A stretch of 64,000 nt of DNA from Ifrita kowaldi. Taxonomy: Eukaryota > Chordata > Aves > Passeriformes > Cinclosomatidae. Both the position numbers and the translations under genes were made by a program. The stretch is taken from contig VZRS01000319.1 in assembly GCA_013398055.1 (NCBI GenBank), positions 1 to 64,000 on the forward strand. The letters are read 5' to 3'. The notes under the pieces are model-generated. The model saw only the letters and a list, made by a program, of their open reading frames with translations. It was not told the origin of the DNA and searched no databases. Shown one piece after another: positions 34,148-45,900 of the stretch (the stretch's first letter is position 1; every line of letters starts with the position of its first letter).

Positions 34148-36168
34148 GCAGCGCTGCCGTGCTTCTGCCAGATGTGGCTGGGACGGATGCAGGGGCATCC
34201 AGCTGTTGCTGCGCCCGGGAATGCTCCCTCCAGCTGTTCCTCCTCACCGGCACGGACAAACCTAGCCCTCACCCTCCAAACGGATCAATATTCCCTGCCT
34301 CCAACCTCATTCCTCAGGGCCCCTTGAGCAGGGTGGCAATGGGGAAATTAGCTGGGTGGATGTTTTGTTTGATGATGGGGATATATTTGTATAATGACAT
34401 GTTCAGGTCTCGAATAATGAGCTCAGATTTTTCTCTCTCCCCCCGCCGTTTTCTCCTTGCTTTCCAGGGAATGCTGGCAGGTTTGGCTCTGTGCATCATA
34501 CCACAAAAATCTCACTCCTCCAGAAGAGGGCTAATACACGGAGGAGCTTTCTACCAGGCTGATGTATCCCACATGCTTTCTATCTCAGCTTGGATTTCTT
34601 TGGGCCAGACAAAAGGATCAAAGACAGGGAGGCGCAGGGCTGGGGGGAGCTTTAATCCTTGCAGACGTGGAGAGCGGGGCAGCGCAGCGGGGCTAGAAAG
34701 GCTCAGACATAGCCAAATTTAAGAGCTGGTATTTATGAGCTGTGCCTAGAAATTGCCTCTGAGGATTGCAGAGCAGCTGGTGTCCCTTTCAGCTGACATT
34801 TGTACGGCTGGAGCACAGCACAGGCATGGGCTGGGAAGACAAATCGTGGACGGAATTGGTGGATGCGGGAGCAGGAAATCAGTTTTGTGTGGTCCAGGTC
34901 GCCTTTTTATGGGTTTATGTCATGTTATCTGCAAGGAGTTAAAGCAGGTATTAATCCCAAGGCTGAAACGCTGCTGGGATGGGAGTAAAGTTAAATGTCT
35001 TCAGCTAAATCAGCCTTCAAGGGACACCAGAGAGGCTCTGCTAACGGTGTCCGCCTTCCAACAGGTGAATATACGCGATTCTGCTGTTCTCCAGCTCTGA
35101 GGGTGTCCTGCAGCCCCACCCTCCATGTGGATAAATTACCTGGGGCGGAAAACCAGCGGAATTCCAGCAGCAGAAAGGAAGATGTCTGTAGGAGGAGCTA
35201 CCCAAGAGCAGTAATTTAAAATATATTCAAACTCGCAAATATTTGAGGGATTTTTCCAAACATAACTCACGAGGTTTTCTGTGCTTATTAAACGCTTGTT
35301 AAGGAACTGCACCGTGCCTCGTCCCTGAGTTTTGACTGGGAGTCATTAACACCCACTCAGTAACATCTCACATTCCAGGGCCTGGATTTTGAGGCAGTTT
35401 AATGTACTCGGGAGACTCCAAGAAAGAAGAGAAGCTGGTGACAAATGAACGTCATCCTAGTGAAACCCATGCCCATCTCCCTCAGTGAGGAAATTCTTTT
35501 TCCCAGCCCCTCAGAAAATCAAAAAACCAGGTTTTATGCTGAGGTACCGTGTGAAGGTGAAGGATTCAGCAATGCACAGTTGTCCCCAAGAGAGCAATGA
35601 GGTGACACTGCCAGCAGGGGTTGGGAAAACACCCTGTTTCCTTTAAATGTGGTGGGTTAGGAGTGTTCCTGCTGCCCGCAGATGGCCAGTAGCTCTTAGA
35701 CTGGAGTCTGTGCCTTCAAATTCTTTATGTAACACTGGATTTTATCCCATGGATGCACTGGGATCATCTCCGAATCAGGATCTTTTTCCTGAGTCAACAG
35801 AGGAATCCCCATCTCCAAACCTGCCACCGAACATCGGAACGGGTGTCCCCAAGGTGGGAAACCTGGGCCGTGGCATGGCCGGCCTTCAGTGGGGTCTCGT
35901 GCTGCCTGGACAGCGCTGGAGGACACCCAGCAGATTCCTTGGGGAGTGTGTGGTGGCCTTTGGGCTCAGGGTCTCTTCATTCCCTGGCCCTGAGAGGGAT
36001 GATCCCTTCCCATGCCAAAGGGCTGCATTCCCCCTTGCTAGGACACCCTGGATCCAGACAGGATGAGAAATGACGGCAGACGTGTGGAAAAGTCCTGCAG
36101 ACCTCCTGAGCTGTGGGCTGCCTCCTCCTTCCCCATCCCTTCACAAAACAGGTACCTCTCCACCCCCT
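34148..36168. other. 2-kb non-coding stretch
   Basis: No gene or repeat family recognised. 34330-34480 is AT-rich in a way that resembles regulatory conserved sequence, but nothing decisive is visible. Confidence 0.5.
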
Positions 36169-36375
36169 ACATTTATATTTACATTTATATTTACATTCAT
36201 GTTTACATTCATATTTCTATTTACATTTACATTTACATTTACATTTACATTTACATTTATATTTATATTTATATTTATATTTATATTTATATTTATATTT
36301 ATATTTATATTTATATTTATATTTGTATTTGTATTTGTATTTGTATTTGTATTTGTATTTGTATTTGTATTTCAT
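36169..36375. repeat. Compound hexanucleotide array (TTTACA / TTTATA / TTTGTA)
   Basis: About 200 bases of hexamers are ordered in blocks: mixed TTTACA/TTTATA at left, then pure TTTACA, then pure TTTATA, then pure TTTGTA. The block order records successive point mutations that were each amplified. All frames stay open and encode only periodic residues (YI, FI, YL), so the 177-codon frame here is not a gene. Confidence 0.96.
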
Positions 36376-36469
36376 TTGTGCCACTTTTACTGAGGACGCA
36401 AGGTTCTCTGGACCCCAAATCAGACTTGCCAAATCCAGGAAGACAAAGCCAGGCTTATGCTGACAGCGT

Positions 36470-36727
36470 GGAAAGAGGGGAAGAGGAGAAGAGTGAAAGA
36501 GTGAAAGAGGGAAAGAGTGAGAGGGAAAGAGCGAAAGAGGGAAAGAGGAAAAGAGTGAGAGGGAAAGAGCAAAAGAGGGAAAGAGGAGAAGAGTGAAAGA
36601 GGGAAAGAGGGAAAGAGTGAGAGGGAAAGAGCGAAAGTGGGAAAGAGGAAAAGAGTGAGAGGGAAAGGGCAAAAGAGGGAAAAAGGGAAAGAGCGAAAGA
36701 GCAAAAGAGGGAAAGAGGGAAAGAGGT
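36470..36727. repeat. Purine-rich tandem array (GAAAGAGGGAAAGAGTGAGA type)
   Basis: Nearly pure purine strand of about 258 bases built from GGGAAAGAG and GTGAGAGGG modules. A longer period of roughly 60-75 bases is visible as repeated sub-blocks. It lies 95 bases after the hexanucleotide array. Open frames on both strands through it (K/R/E-rich or S/F/L-rich) are artefacts. Confidence 0.93.
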
Positions 36728-38165
36728 TCTGCTCCACCTCCTCCCCGTCAGCCCAGCCCAGGTTTTACTGTTCCTTGCCGCTTTATTTTCCTTGCAGGAA
36801 GAGCTGGAGAGCTCCACGCACATTTTTGTTCCCTCTGCCCCTGCCTGGGCTGGCAGGAGGGGTTGCTAAGCACTCATTGTGAGTGTTTGTACACACTCGG
36901 CACCAGGTTACGGCGAAAATTTGGGAAAGAATCACCCTGGAGGTGACGTTTTCATGGATACAAGGTGACTCCCTGAGCAGTTTTCCAGGGGTGCAGGGAA
37001 GTTCTCACTCTTTGCAAACATTGATAGGATTTTTTTTTTTCAGACAATGCCAATATTTTTGCTGTTCTTACAGCCTGCCCTATGATAAGATGTCAGCAGG
37101 GATAGGGAAAATCCTGCTTGGAGTGAAAGTGGGAAGAAGCTGTGCTTTCGAGTGCTGCACATCATTAACTAAATTCATTTGTATCACCCAGGGACAGGGA
37201 GGGGGCATGGAGTAAGTTTATCCCTGCCATTTGTTTGGAAATTGGGAGTGGATGCAAACCAAGCCCCTCTCTCGGGTGCTCTCAGGGTGGAAGAAACCAA
37301 CACCCCCCTCCCGTCCAAACCTGACTCCAATGTTGCTTTCCAGGGGTGTCTCACCAAATCTGGAAAATCCCAATTCCAGTGTCCTTGAGGGCAGGAGTGG
37401 GAGATGGGAAGGGATTCTTGAAACACGGGCTCCTGGAGCCACGACAGGGCCGAGTGTGAGAGCGGTTCAGGGGAAGTCTTAACCAGCAGGAGGGCAGAAC
37501 AACAGCCCTGGTGCTGTATCCTGATCTTGCTTCAGTGGATTTACAGCTGGTTCCTTTCCTGGAATGAAAAGATTAGGATCGCTGGAGCTGCGTGTGCGTC
37601 TTCCAGCGAGGAGAAGTAGGTATGCAGCAGCTGTAAAAATAAAGAGCCCTCTCAGGCCATCGTAGTAAAAAGCTTTGGAAGCTGTTGAAGGTGAGGTGGG
37701 GTGGGAAAATCCTCAAATTTCCTACCTTTTCTTTTTTTTTCTTTTTCCCTTTTTTTTTTGTTTTTTTTTTGGTATCGTGGATTTCAGCCTGCAAGTTTTG
37801 AACTTGCTTTGCAAGAAGGGATTTACATGAAATTGGGGGGGAAGGCTTAAAATTACAAAAAGGTTCCTAAATTTCCTTGAACACTCACAAAAATCGGTTC
37901 ATTTTTGTCTCATTTTGCTGCCTTTCCCAAGAGCCCTTCTGGTGCTGGAGGGCCCGGCTGCAAGGAATCAAGGCCACAAAACCTGACTAGAGGAATTCCA
38001 GAGAAACTGGACAATATTGGACTGCGTGCTTGGTTGTGTGGTTGGTTCAGCTTGTATCCATGCCTCGGGAGCTGAAAACCCAAGGGAATCATGGGGACAC
38101 AGTGCAGGTGGCCAGGGATTCACCTGTGACTGAACTTGGGATTTCCACTGAAGGAAACTGGGCGG
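36728..38165. other. Non-coding stretch
   Basis: A T/C-rich run occupies about 37728-37772. No gene or repeat family recognised. Confidence 0.5.
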
Positions 38166-38290
38166 AATCCCGGAATCGTTGAGGTTGGCAAAGCCCTCTA
38201 AGATGGTCACCCAGCAGTGCCAAACCCATCCCTGACCCGTGACTCCAAGTGCCACATCCACAGACCTTCGGGCACTTCCAGGGATGGTTT
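38166..38290 (-). mobile_element. CR1 LINE 3' fragment
   Basis: CGGAATCGTTGAGGTTGGCA, AGATGGTCACCCAGCAGTGC, GTGCCACATCCACAGACC and CACTTCCAGGGATGG form the reverse complement of the CR1 subfamily with 'ATCGTTGAGGTTGG' at its end. This differs from the GGTTTGGGTTGG type. Confidence 0.85.
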
Positions 38291-40513
38291 TTGTCTCACA
38301 GTGGTGGGAGATGACACCAGGATAAGGGTCTGAACAACTGGTAACCCAGCAGCACCACAGATGTTCCTCCCCGCCCAGATCCAGAATCAGGGAATCAGAG
38401 GATTCCTCTTACCTGGGGACGCTCCCAACCCATGAGCTCCAGGGAATGGGATGGTGCCTCCGTAGCTGCCAAGCGATGCGGGTTTTCTCGTGATAAGCAA
38501 ACCGTGGAGGTGTCCATCATTAATCTGGTGATTTTTCTGGTGGAATCAGGCTTTTCTGGAAGTGAGAGCTCCCCACCTAAATGCAAATGCTTAATTCCAA
38601 GCCCCTGAATTTCCTCATTTGCCACCAAAACCAGGGAGGAACTACAGAGAAAGCAGAGTGGACTGAATTGGTTTCTTCCCAGAGATCATTTTATGGAAAT
38701 AACCCCTCTTGCCTGTCAATAAGTGAAATCTGCCAATGTTTTTACACACCGAGGCAAAATTATTAATTGTGAACTTACTGGCTCGTTCATTCTGCCCAAT
38801 TTTGAGTCCCTTAGGCCCCTTCTACCTCTTTGTGTACCTCCAGATGTGCCCCTTTGCTCAGGCGGGTGTGGTAATTCCTTCCGGGAAGGTGCTCCTGGCT
38901 CCGAGCTCCGTGAGGCTCCACACGGGCAGGAGCACACCACAGCACGTGGCACATCTGCTCCTCTCATCTTCGTTCCATTCGTTCTCTGGGAATGGAGGCC
39001 TGGTATCCTGATACCCAAAAACACACCCAGAACCTCTCCTGACTTCCAGAGACAAGTGCCATCTTCGACAGGAAGAAAAATTCCTAATAACACTTGAGAA
39101 AAGCTGCCCTTGGAGAGTTTCCTCCTGACTTGTGTCAGCAAGAAATTAGTTTCTTTTGGGAATTCCCGTGCCCTCCCAAAAGTCCATGTTAAAATTCCTC
39201 ATCAACCTTCTTACAATGTTATTAATCAACATTTATTTTAAATACAGAAGGACAGTTCTGGAGTTTGCAGAATTATTTGTTGTGCAAAGACTTCCCCCCC
39301 TGCCTTTATAACTTCTCACAGCCCCTCACAGAATTCGTTGAGCAACCCCTGAGATTCAAGGCTGGTTTGGACTCAGGCCTAGAAAACAAGCCAAGTAGGA
39401 TAAATAAAATAAAACATCTGGATGTCTAGCCATCGGAATATCATCAGATATCCTCTGATTCCGAGGGTATCTCGTGTATGGAAGGTAATAATCTGAAGCA
39501 TTGGGCTGTTCATAACACATAACTCTCCGAAAGAATGTGGAGTGAGACACGGAATAATGTTGATCTGTGTTGATTGTCTCGAAAATTTACTGTGGAAAAT
39601 CATGAGGTCTGTAATGAATAGTTGGATCGCTCGAACAAATGTCTGTGCCAATAAAACCTAAACATACATTTAAAAAACAAAGATAACAGAAGTCAGTCTC
39701 TCTGAGCAGAGATGGAGGGAACAATGTGAAGGATAAACACTGTTGAAAGGGGGAAAAAGGCAAATAAGGTTCTAATTAGGGGGAGGGACTGAACAGATTA
39801 CACAGAAAAAGATAAAAGCAAGGAAACCTAATTGGAAACACAGCAGTGTGGTATCAAACCATCCAAAATATGTTATCTGGGACAAATGGGGGTTTGGATC
39901 TTTCCACAGCTAGGAAAAAGGTTGATGCTCTGGAGTTCAGGAGACAGGAAGCAGAGAGAAGAAAAAAAATATTAGTCAGGACTAAAATGCCCATTTCCCA
40001 GATTGAGAAAGGCCATGCAACCCTTCCCCCACGTGGAAAACTGGAATTTCTTCCTCAATCCTCATGGAAATACAAGAGCATGGAGTGATGTTCGATGTCC
40101 AAGGTGCCCATCAAAGACCTGCAGCTCCTTCAAGTCTTTCAGTGCTGGTGAAAATAAACCCCAAAGCTCAGCCTGGTGACTTCACCCACGTCATCTCTCT
40201 GTGGTGGCCCAGGAACAAGGAGAATTTCCCTGAATTTGGCCAACCCACTGGAAATATTAACTATGGGCTTCATGGTGTGGAAGCAGGAGGCATCCATGAG
40301 TGCTGGTTAAAATAGGTTGCAGAAAGACTTTATGTTCGTTTTGGTGTTTGAACAGACACCTTATCGAGGGCTTTGAAGCTCCTTTTGGGACTCAACCCTA
40401 AATCCAGGTTCCGAGGAAGGATGGACAACTGAAGGAGCAGGAAATTGCTCTCCTGAGGATATGGCACCTATGTTTATCTTACGTGCTGCAACTGGAGGCT
40501 GGAAAATGTTTTT

Positions 40514-40549
40514 TCTCTGGAATATGTTTGCTCTCTGGAATATGTTTGC
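40514..40549. repeat. Perfect 18-bp tandem duplication
   Basis: Two adjacent copies of TCTCTGGAATATGTTTGC without mismatch. It is a short recent duplication. Confidence 0.9.
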
Positions 40550-41172
40550 TCAGCCCCTCAGTACTCTGTGGAATTTTCCTCCTTGGTGTCCTCGTTGTCA
40601 GCTTCAGAATAAAAAGCACAAAACAAGTGGCCCATTTCCCCCCAAACTCTTTATATGTAAAGAAAAGGGAAGCTATTAGATCTGGGAAAACTCTCTGGTT
40701 AATACTGGCTGCCGTTCCTCACTTTCTGTCTCCCAGGGTTGTGATTTCCCTGAATTGAGGCTCCAGCTTTGAGTTTTGATCCATTGAGAGTGAGCAGAGG
40801 TTCGTGAGACCCCTCAGGTGCCCGAGTCCTGCAGCAGTGGGTTCTTCCTTCGAAGGGCCATGCACAGCTTTGGAAATTTGGTTTTTTTTAAAAAAGAAAA
40901 TCCCTTTTCCAAATGGCTCCGGGCAGGATTGGTTTGGATGCCGGGCGGTGCTGGGCAAATTCACCCCTTGCCAAGGATGCTCCTCGTGGACTTGGCTGCT
41001 CCCTTTCCAACCAGCGCTGCCAGGCAGTGCCAGCTCCTCGGGAATTTCAAACACAGGCATATTTGTGGTCGTTTCTCCTTATTTCGTATGGCCTTGCTCA
41101 GCAGAACTTGGAACACGTTGGCCTCGTGGATTTCTGGCAGGAGGCTGGAGAGCTGTGATCCCTCTAGGAACA

Positions 41173-41195
41173 GTCTGTCTGTCTGTCTGTCTGTC
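41173..41195. repeat. (GTCT)n tetranucleotide microsatellite
   Basis: Nearly six units of GTCT without interruption. Confidence 0.95.
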
Positions 41196-42147
41196 AATTC
41201 TATCTCTGTTTTAAACAAGCTCAGCTGTGCCTGGGGTGGGAAATCTGCCGTTGCTTCTCAGGGATGCACATCCAAAAGCGCATCCCCTCACTCAGGAGCA
41301 GCTGCCCTGGTTTTCCTGATTTTCCCGTTTATTTTAGTAAACTGGGATCACCTTTGTCATGAGCCCCCTTCAACCTGCTCCATAGAAAACTTCTGGAGAG
41401 AAGCTGCATTGCATTTTTGATCTTTTAGAAACGGAAATAACTTACAAATTTTGTACGTGGCCTTTTCCTCTGCTGTGCTATTCATAGCAAAAGTGTCACA
41501 GATGCTTTTCACTCCTTTCCCCCTCTTCCTTTTTTTCACCCTAAATCTTGATGAATAAACAGACAAAAAGAGGACAATCTTAGCCCTCCCTGCTGTGTTT
41601 TTGAGGGTCAGTGAATAATTCAAACTTTCCAGCACAGTTCACAGCACCTTTGGGGTTGTAAAAAGATCTGATTAATAATGTCGAAATAAACGCTCACAGC
41701 TCTGTTTGCCCCATGATGGCATCAAGTGACCCAACCACTCCAGACCTGACCAAAAAACCCAACGAGCCAATGGTGAAACGTCTCTAAATAAGGAGAGAAA
41801 AGACGGATTCTAAAAATGAACGCTGTCTCATCTCAGCATGTGGGAAACTTTTGAGGTTATTGCTGGGGGCCAAATATAAAAAGCAGCTCTCCATATGTTC
41901 TTGTGATAGATTTGAAGCAGGGGACCACGCTGTGGTTGAGGTTTGCAGCTCAGATACGGAGTGATCCAGTTGCAGAAAAATTTGGCGCAGCAGCCAAAGG
42001 TCGGGAACGGCGGCGCAGGCACAAATGGAACGTTGGGAGGCAGGACAAAGGTTGGGAAGTAGCAAAGGGATCAAACAGCTTCAGGAGCAAGACCCTGACA
42101 CAACGTCTGGAGTGACTCATCCTTGCACTGGTCCCAGCAGGATACGG

Positions 42148-42351
42148 GATGGAGTTTGGCTTTAGATTGGATATTAGGAAAAATTTATCCACGGAAAGGG
42201 TGGTCAAGCATTGGACCAGGCTGCTCAGGGAAGTGGTGGAATCATTCCTGTCCCTGGAAACGTTCAAAAAACCTCTAGACAAGACATGGTTTGCTGGTGG
42301 ACGTGGCAGTGCTGAGGCAATGGCTGGACTGGATGATCTGAGGTCCTGTCC
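42148..42351 (+). mobile_element. CR1 LINE 3' portion, left part, split by an LTR
   Basis: TTTAGATTGGATATTAGGAA, GGAAAGGGTGGTCAAGC, CAGGGAAGTGGTGGAATC and GGACTGGATGATCTGAGG are sense CR1 blocks. The element is interrupted after GGTCCTGTCC at 42351 and resumes at 42977 with AGCC and ATGATTTCATGG, its normal 3' tail. Confidence 0.9.
42346..42351 (+). repeat. Left target-site duplication (CTGTCC)
   Basis: These six bases lie directly left of the LTR. They match CCGTCC at 42971-42976 with one C-to-T difference at a CpG, the expected decay. Six bases is usual for several avian retroviral groups. Confidence 0.75.
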
Positions 42352-42970
42352 TGCCACGGTGCTGGGCTGGCCAGCACGCTGTGTCAGCACCGAGCAACGT
42401 TCTACCTGCCCCAGGTGTGGGGACGGAGGCTGATCGTGGCGCTGGAGGGCAGGTGAAGCACCGGCTCGGGTTTGCCTTGCCCACCGATGGTAAAGGTGTG
42501 AGAAGGAGGAGGGAAAAAAGTGGAGCGACTTCCTCGTGGGACTTCCTCATGGGACAGGGAAGGATTTATTGGAGAGAAAAGCCACAAGGAGAGCCGATAA
42601 AATGAGGCGGGCGCAGGGTTTTATACCCCTACATAATAGGCATGGAGAACATATAATAACCAATAAAATACCGATTACGGATTCTAACAAGGGGGGTGAG
42701 AAGGGATCAGGGCGAATGGGAGAAGGAGTGGAGGGTAGAGGAGCAACGTGAGCCAATCAACCACCGAGGAACATGGAACTTTCTAGAGGAATAACCAAAT
42801 ATGAGCGATAAAGGGGAGGGGTGGCAGCAGCCAATGGTCAGCGTGCTTCACACAGCCGTTTGTGTGCTCGCTGTGCCTTTGAGCCTTGTGCTGTGGAGGC
42901 ATCAAACCACTGGACCTGTTGGTCTGCTTGGTCCCGCTGACCATGGCTCTGGCCATGGCTGACCGCAACA
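42352..42970 (-). mobile_element. Solo LTR of an endogenous retrovirus, 619 bp
   Basis: Read on the minus strand it starts TGTTGCGG and ends CCGTGGCA (TG...CA). In the same reading there are three CCAAT boxes in reverse (plus-strand CCAAT at 42658-42662, 42753-42757 and 42831-42835). A TATAAAA box (plus-strand TTTTATA, 42619-42625) is followed by an AATAAA signal (plus-strand TTTATT, 42565-42570) about 50 bases downstream. U3 would be roughly 42625-42970 and U5 the last 200 bases, with a 13-bp imperfect duplication at 42528-42553. Both flanks are CR1, with no primer-binding site or viral gene beside it, so it is a solo LTR left by recombination between the two LTRs of a provirus. The family is not named; the short R and the 6-bp duplication suggest an alpha/beta-like (ERVK-type) group. 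No coding sequence is present. Confidence 0.85.
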
Positions 42971-42976
42971 CCGTCC
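42971..42976 (+). repeat. Right target-site duplication (CCGTCC)
   Basis: Six bases directly after the LTR, matching CTGTCC on the left with one difference. After it the CR1 tail continues in phase. Confidence 0.75.
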
Positions 42977-42998
42977 AGCCTTCATGATTTCATGGTTG
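42977..42998 (+). mobile_element. CR1 LINE 3' tail, right part, split by an LTR
   Basis: AGCC then ATGATTTCATGG completes the CR1 interrupted at 42351. Joining the two flanks through one copy of the duplicated hexamer gives a normal CR1 3' end. Confidence 0.8.
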
Positions 42999-45900
42999 TC
43001 CCCTCATGGCTCAGCCCCTCCAAGCTGAGTTTTCCTGGATTCCTGGTGGGAGCTGGCTTGGTTTGCCAGGCTCCCTCCAAACCCCTGCATGTGGGATCCT
43101 CAGTCACCTGTACTGATGGTTGTTTTCCTTTCTTCCTGCTTCCAAGACAACACTTTCCTTGGAAGCCAGACCATAGCACAGGGAAATTCACATCAGAGGA
43201 GGCTTCAGCTCACCTTGTCCAACCTCTTGCTCAGAGCGGGGTCAGAGGTGAGGAGAGCTCACGGCCAGTGAGAGGTTGGGTGGGATGAGCTCCGACTCCA
43301 TGCTCAGTTTTTGTGAACGGACAATGAAAAGGGACAAAGGAAAAGATTTCTTATCATCTGATATGAAGGAGAGCCTTTCATGAGTCAAGCACGGCGGCAT
43401 CCCACGTGTCACCCCCAGCTCTGGGACACGCAGTGACATCAGGCTGGCAGAATTCCTTGGAACCACTGGAAAAGCCACTGGTTTCAGAATGACCCCAAAC
43501 TGTGAAGAAGAGCCCTTGTTTCTCTCGTTCCCGGGATTCTGACTTCAGCATCGCTCATCATTGGCAGGGAATGAAACCAAAAGATGGAATTCTGGGAGCA
43601 GAATGATAGATCCAGAGCTGAATTAGAGTTAAAGGACAGAGCTGGTGCTGAACACAACACTGGGTAAGTCTGGCTGCTCTAGGAAGTGTTTTCAAGGTCT
43701 CCACTGCTACAAAATTACGGTTTTTTGGTGGCTTGTTGCACCCTCTGAAGTGTGCAATGGCACCGTCCTCATTCTCCAAGTGGAAACTGGGACTGGTTTA
43801 AAGGAAAGAGGAGGTGTAATGTTAATTTCAGTCAATATTACCCATCTAAATGAGATATCTTAGATAAATCAGTCTTATACATTTCTTTTTTCCTTTAGAG
43901 GGCAAATTAACTGATTCCACAGGAACTTGTCACAAATTAATCTTTATCAGAGCACCCTTCTGAGGATTAGAAATGGAAGAGGGGTGAATCAAAGTGAGCT
44001 AAACACTTCATTTCAGAATATTGCCTCTGATTTGCAAACCTCTGTTTTGCTGAGAATTCTTTTTCCAACATTAAAGCAATAATTTACTCAGCAATAACAG
44101 CGACAGAAACCTCCAAATTAGTTAATTATTAGGCCTTGGACACTCCAGGTTCTGATATAAACTCATTTTCCCCTTTGAAGCCTGTAATTTTCGTTCTCTG
44201 CTCTTGATCACAGGCTTCTCGCTGGGAGCAGATGAGGCTTCAGAACTGGTTACCGGGCTTAGTGTGATGGGTGCCCTTAATGACTCCTGCTCAGTGGTTT
44301 TTCCAGCTTTGTTAACTCCGCTTGGCATCCTGACCTGCTTCTCCCAGATCCACGGAGCTGCCACGTCTCCTTGGATGTCTGTCTTTGCACAGAGCCCTAA
44401 GATTTCTCTGAGGCCGAGTTATCAGCTGGTTTTCATCTCATTTCGGTTTTTTTATTATTAATTTTTTTTTTTCCCCTCCCCGCTTTCCTGGGCTTTTGTT
44501 TAGATCCAGAAAGATCAGTAAATATCCCAGCAAAAGGCATTCCTGGAAGGTTGGGGTGCACGGAGCCACACAAGCCATTAAAAGTGTCTGCAGGGCACAG
44601 TTCCCAGGCCGTGGACGTGGGGGTGGGATTTCTCTCATTTTAATATCAGATGTCTGCAAATTATTGAGTCTGTGCAAGCCACTCAGTTCTGCCTTTACAG
44701 CCTCCAGACACCCCTTCCCTCCCCGGCCTCCAGGTTCAATTTCATTCAAGGCCTCTATAAACTGGTTTAAAAGAAAAATAAAAGCGAAGCAAACCAACCG
44801 AAAACACCCAAAATGGGTTTTCCTTTGCAGCAGGTAAGTTTTGAAGGCTGTCAGACAGTGCTGTCTCTGGGCATCTCAGGGGCTTTTAAAATCAATTTTA
44901 CTTCCAGCTGCTCTCTCCTCTCCTAAGTTTTCCCTCACCAGAGACTCTCTTAACCCCAGCCCATTCCAGCTGACTTCAAGCCCTGCGAGTCAAATAAAGA
45001 GCAGCTACGTTTTCAGCTAAGCAGGGTCAGTTCTGGTTTAATTCAAAATGGAAAGCCAGGTGCTTTAAGTGCACTTTGCAAGAGGGGGTTAAGTTACAAA
45101 AATAAACTTCCTCGCCCTGGCACAGGCTCGTGGAGAAGGAGCAAAAGAAAAATTATGCTCATCCAATTCTATACAGCTTGGCAGGAGATGGGAAAAGCAG
45201 AGCAGGGTTTCTAGGAAAGCTCAGGGAGAGTCACTGCTTAGAAAGCTGATCTGGTGAATTTCGTTTTTTACTTTTTTTCCTTTTTTTTTTTTTTTCCTCT
45301 CCTGGATTCTCACAAAACCACACAGGCCAGGAGGGATTGACTGCAGCGTCTGCCACGGTGCACCGGTCCAGAAAGAAGCTTTGTGCGGACGATGCTGTGT
45401 GTGCTGAGCGTTTCTGTGGCCCTCTTTGAAGAGATAAAAAGAAAGTCCCAGAGTGCAAAGAGCACCAAAATCCTCTTAGCAGTTCCAGCCACGTGGGAAG
45501 CCAGACACAGCCCATGGATGTCTTTATCTATACCGGCAGTTAAAAAAATATTTAAGTTATGACCTTAAAATGAGAGTCAAGTCTCTCCAGATCCCTCGGA
45601 AAGACAAGGATCGGACTGGGAGGTGTGAAACACATCCCATTCCACTTTTCTCTCAAGCTCTTCTCTTCCTGCAAAGCATCTGGACCTTCTCCGGGTGTCT
45701 GTGGTCCTGGTCATCCAGGAGCGCTCATCCAGGTCCCTGCTCCTGCTTTTCCAAGGAATTTGGTGCTCACTGATAAAGAGGGTGGGGATCCTTGTGGGGT
45801 TTTGCTTCACATTCCTGAGCGCTGGATGATGGGGCTGGGACTTTTCCTCTGGTACAGGCATTGACTGTGATCCTCTGGAATAGGTGGAATCCAGGAGGAC

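Larger units (their letters stand above)
38291..42147. other. 3.9-kb non-coding block
   Basis: No gene recognised. It contains an 18-bp perfect duplication at 40514-40549 and a (CTGT)n run at 41173-41195. Otherwise repeat-poor. Confidence 0.5.

Noticed and set aside
33248..34259. Minus-strand open frames of 316 and 289 codons as a P/S/F-rich repeat protein
   Set aside because: They run through the 55-bp minisatellite in more than one frame at the same time. The unit is not a multiple of three, and there is no sign of splice or promoter structure. The openness follows from the repeat consensus.
36063..36823. Open frames with YIYI, FIFI or KRKE periodicity
   Set aside because: They are direct translations of the hexanucleotide and purine arrays.
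39360..39720. Third LTR, because of CCAATAAAACC at about 39648
   Set aside because: There is no TATA box at a sensible distance, no TG...CA boundaries and no target duplication.
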